The position numbers were made by a program, and so were the translations under genes. A model generated the notes under the pieces. That model was not told the origin of the DNA, made no database searches, and saw nothing but the letters and a program-made list of their open reading frames with translations. A DNA stretch of 6,511 bases from MWEH01 sp964392385 (lineage in GTDB: Bacteria > Bacillota > Clostridia > Christensenellales > DTU072), in NCBI GenBank assembly GCA_964392385.1, contig CAYMPR010000049.1:1-6511 (forward strand), read 5' to 3'. Below, piece after piece: positions 5,671 through 6,511 of the stretch (the first letter of the stretch is position 1; every line of letters begins with the position of its first letter).

Positions 5671-6511
5671 ATGGTAGACATAAAATTATTATTAGATAGT
5701 TTGACGCTTGAAGAAAAGGCTGCTCTTTGCTCTGGAGTTTCTAGCTGGCAAACCACACCAATAAAAAGATTGAATATTCCTAGTGTATTCATGGCTGATG
5801 GGCCTCACGGAGTTAGAAAAGAATTAGCAGATAAAACTGTGGATAATATTTCTGGTAAATCAACACCTTCAACTTGTTTCCCACCAGCTGTTACTTTAGC
5901 CTCTTCATGGAATAGAGAGCTATTATATGAAGTAGGTGAAGCTCTTGCGAGTGAAGCAAAAGCTCAAGGAGTAAGCACCTTACTTGGCCCAGGAATAAAT
6001 ATAAAAAGAAGCCCGCTTTGTGGCAGAAATTTCGAATATTTTTCTGAAGATCCATATCTTACCTCTGAGCTTGCTATTTCTTATATTAAGGGCGTACAAG
6101 ATAATGGTGTAGGCGTATCTCTAAAACACTTTGCTGCAAACTCCCAGGAATATTTGAGAATGAATGCATCTAGTGAAATAGATGAAAGGACTCTTCGGGA
6201 AATCTATCTTCGTGCCTTTGAAAGAGCGGTAAAAGAAGCAAATCCAACTACTATAATGTGTTCATATAACCCAGTAAATGGTGTGCACTCTTCTCAAAAC
6301 AAGAAATTACTAAAGGAAATATTAAAAGATGAGTGGGGATTTAAGGGCATAGTTATTTCTGACTGGGGAGCAGTTGATGATAGAGTAAAAGGCATTGAGG
6401 CAGGGCTTCACTTAGAAATGCCTTCTTCAAATGGTATTCGCGACAAATGGATAGTTGATGCGATTAACTCAGGCGAACTATCAATTGAGCGCCTTGATGA
6501 GATAGTTTATG
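5671..6511 (+). CDS. Glycoside hydrolase family 3 enzyme (beta-glucosidase type), 5' part
   Basis: GH3 enzymes cleave terminal beta-linked sugars, usually glucose or xylose, with retention. The first 280 codons are visible and the frame is still open at the right edge; full-length relatives are about 700-800 residues. The start ATG follows GGAGG (5662-5666) by 4 nt. The visible part is the N-terminal (beta/alpha)8 domain: LTLEEKAAL (11-19), MADGPHGVR with Asp43, GPGINIKRSPLCGRNFEYFSEDP (Arg119), LKHFAAN with Lys152-His153, MCSYNPVNG, and VISDWGAV with the likely nucleophile Asp231. These are the standard GH3 substrate-binding and catalytic positions; the acid/base residue would be in the missing part. 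No signal peptide is present, so it probably acts in the cytoplasm on imported oligosaccharides or glycosides. Exact sugar specificity cannot be told. Confidence 0.95.
   Translation, partial: MVDIKLLLDSLTLEEKAALCSGVSSWQTTPIKRLNIPSVFMADGPHGVRKELADKTVDNISGKSTPSTCFPPAVTLASSWNRELLYEVGEALASEAKAQGVSTLLGPGINIKRSPLCGRNFEYFSEDPYLTSELAISYIKGVQDNGVGVSLKHFAANSQEYLRMNASSEIDERTLREIYLRAFERAVKEANPTTIMCSYNPVNGVHSSQNKKLLKEILKDEWGFKGIVISDWGAVDDRVKGIEAGLHLEMPSSNGIRDKWIVDAINSGELSIERLDEIVY

Overview
The window is AT-rich chromosomal DNA with strong AGGAG-type ribosome binding sites, A/T-rich intergenic gaps, consensus-like sigma-A promoters and rho-independent terminators. These features, and the flavour of the encoded proteins, suggest a low-GC Bacillota, most likely a Clostridia-type anaerobe. 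That taxonomic call is inference. No mobile element, CRISPR array, tRNA or rRNA gene was seen, and every gene is of a housekeeping or catabolic type.

Layout from left to right. (1) The 3' part of der (engA), the ribosome-assembly GTPase, covering the second G domain and the KH-like domain, ends at 808. (2) A 420-residue PLP-dependent aminotransferase of the subgroup Ic aspartate aminotransferase type runs rightward from 1003 to 2265. (3) A bidirectional terminator at 2283-2313 separates it from guaB (IMP dehydrogenase), which runs leftward from 3850 to 2396. Just past the guaB stop lies a decayed second copy of the guaB 3' end. (4) A 398-bp divergent gap lies between guaB and the next gene. 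It holds a perfect TTGACA-17-TATAAT promoter firing left into guaB and a TTGCCA-17-TATAAT promoter firing right. (5) A 394-residue member of the CofE-like 'F420-0:gamma-glutamyl ligase' family runs from 4249 to 5433. Its true start is 33 bp inside the longest open frame, because the promoter overlaps the upstream ATG. It ends in two overlapping, mutually exclusive hairpins, the second being a good terminator. (6) The 5' part of a cytoplasmic glycoside hydrolase family 3 enzyme (beta-glucosidase type) starts at 5671 and runs off the right edge.

The genes look like single transcription units rather than one operon: each has its own candidate promoter, and where both gene ends are visible a candidate terminator. 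They share no obvious pathway: ribosome assembly, amino-acid metabolism, guanine nucleotide synthesis, an uncharacterised ligase-like protein, and glycoside breakdown. I found no convincing new multi-gene system. The points most worth following up are the CofE-like protein in a host with no visible F420 context, the duplicated guaB tail, and the structured divergent intergenic region.
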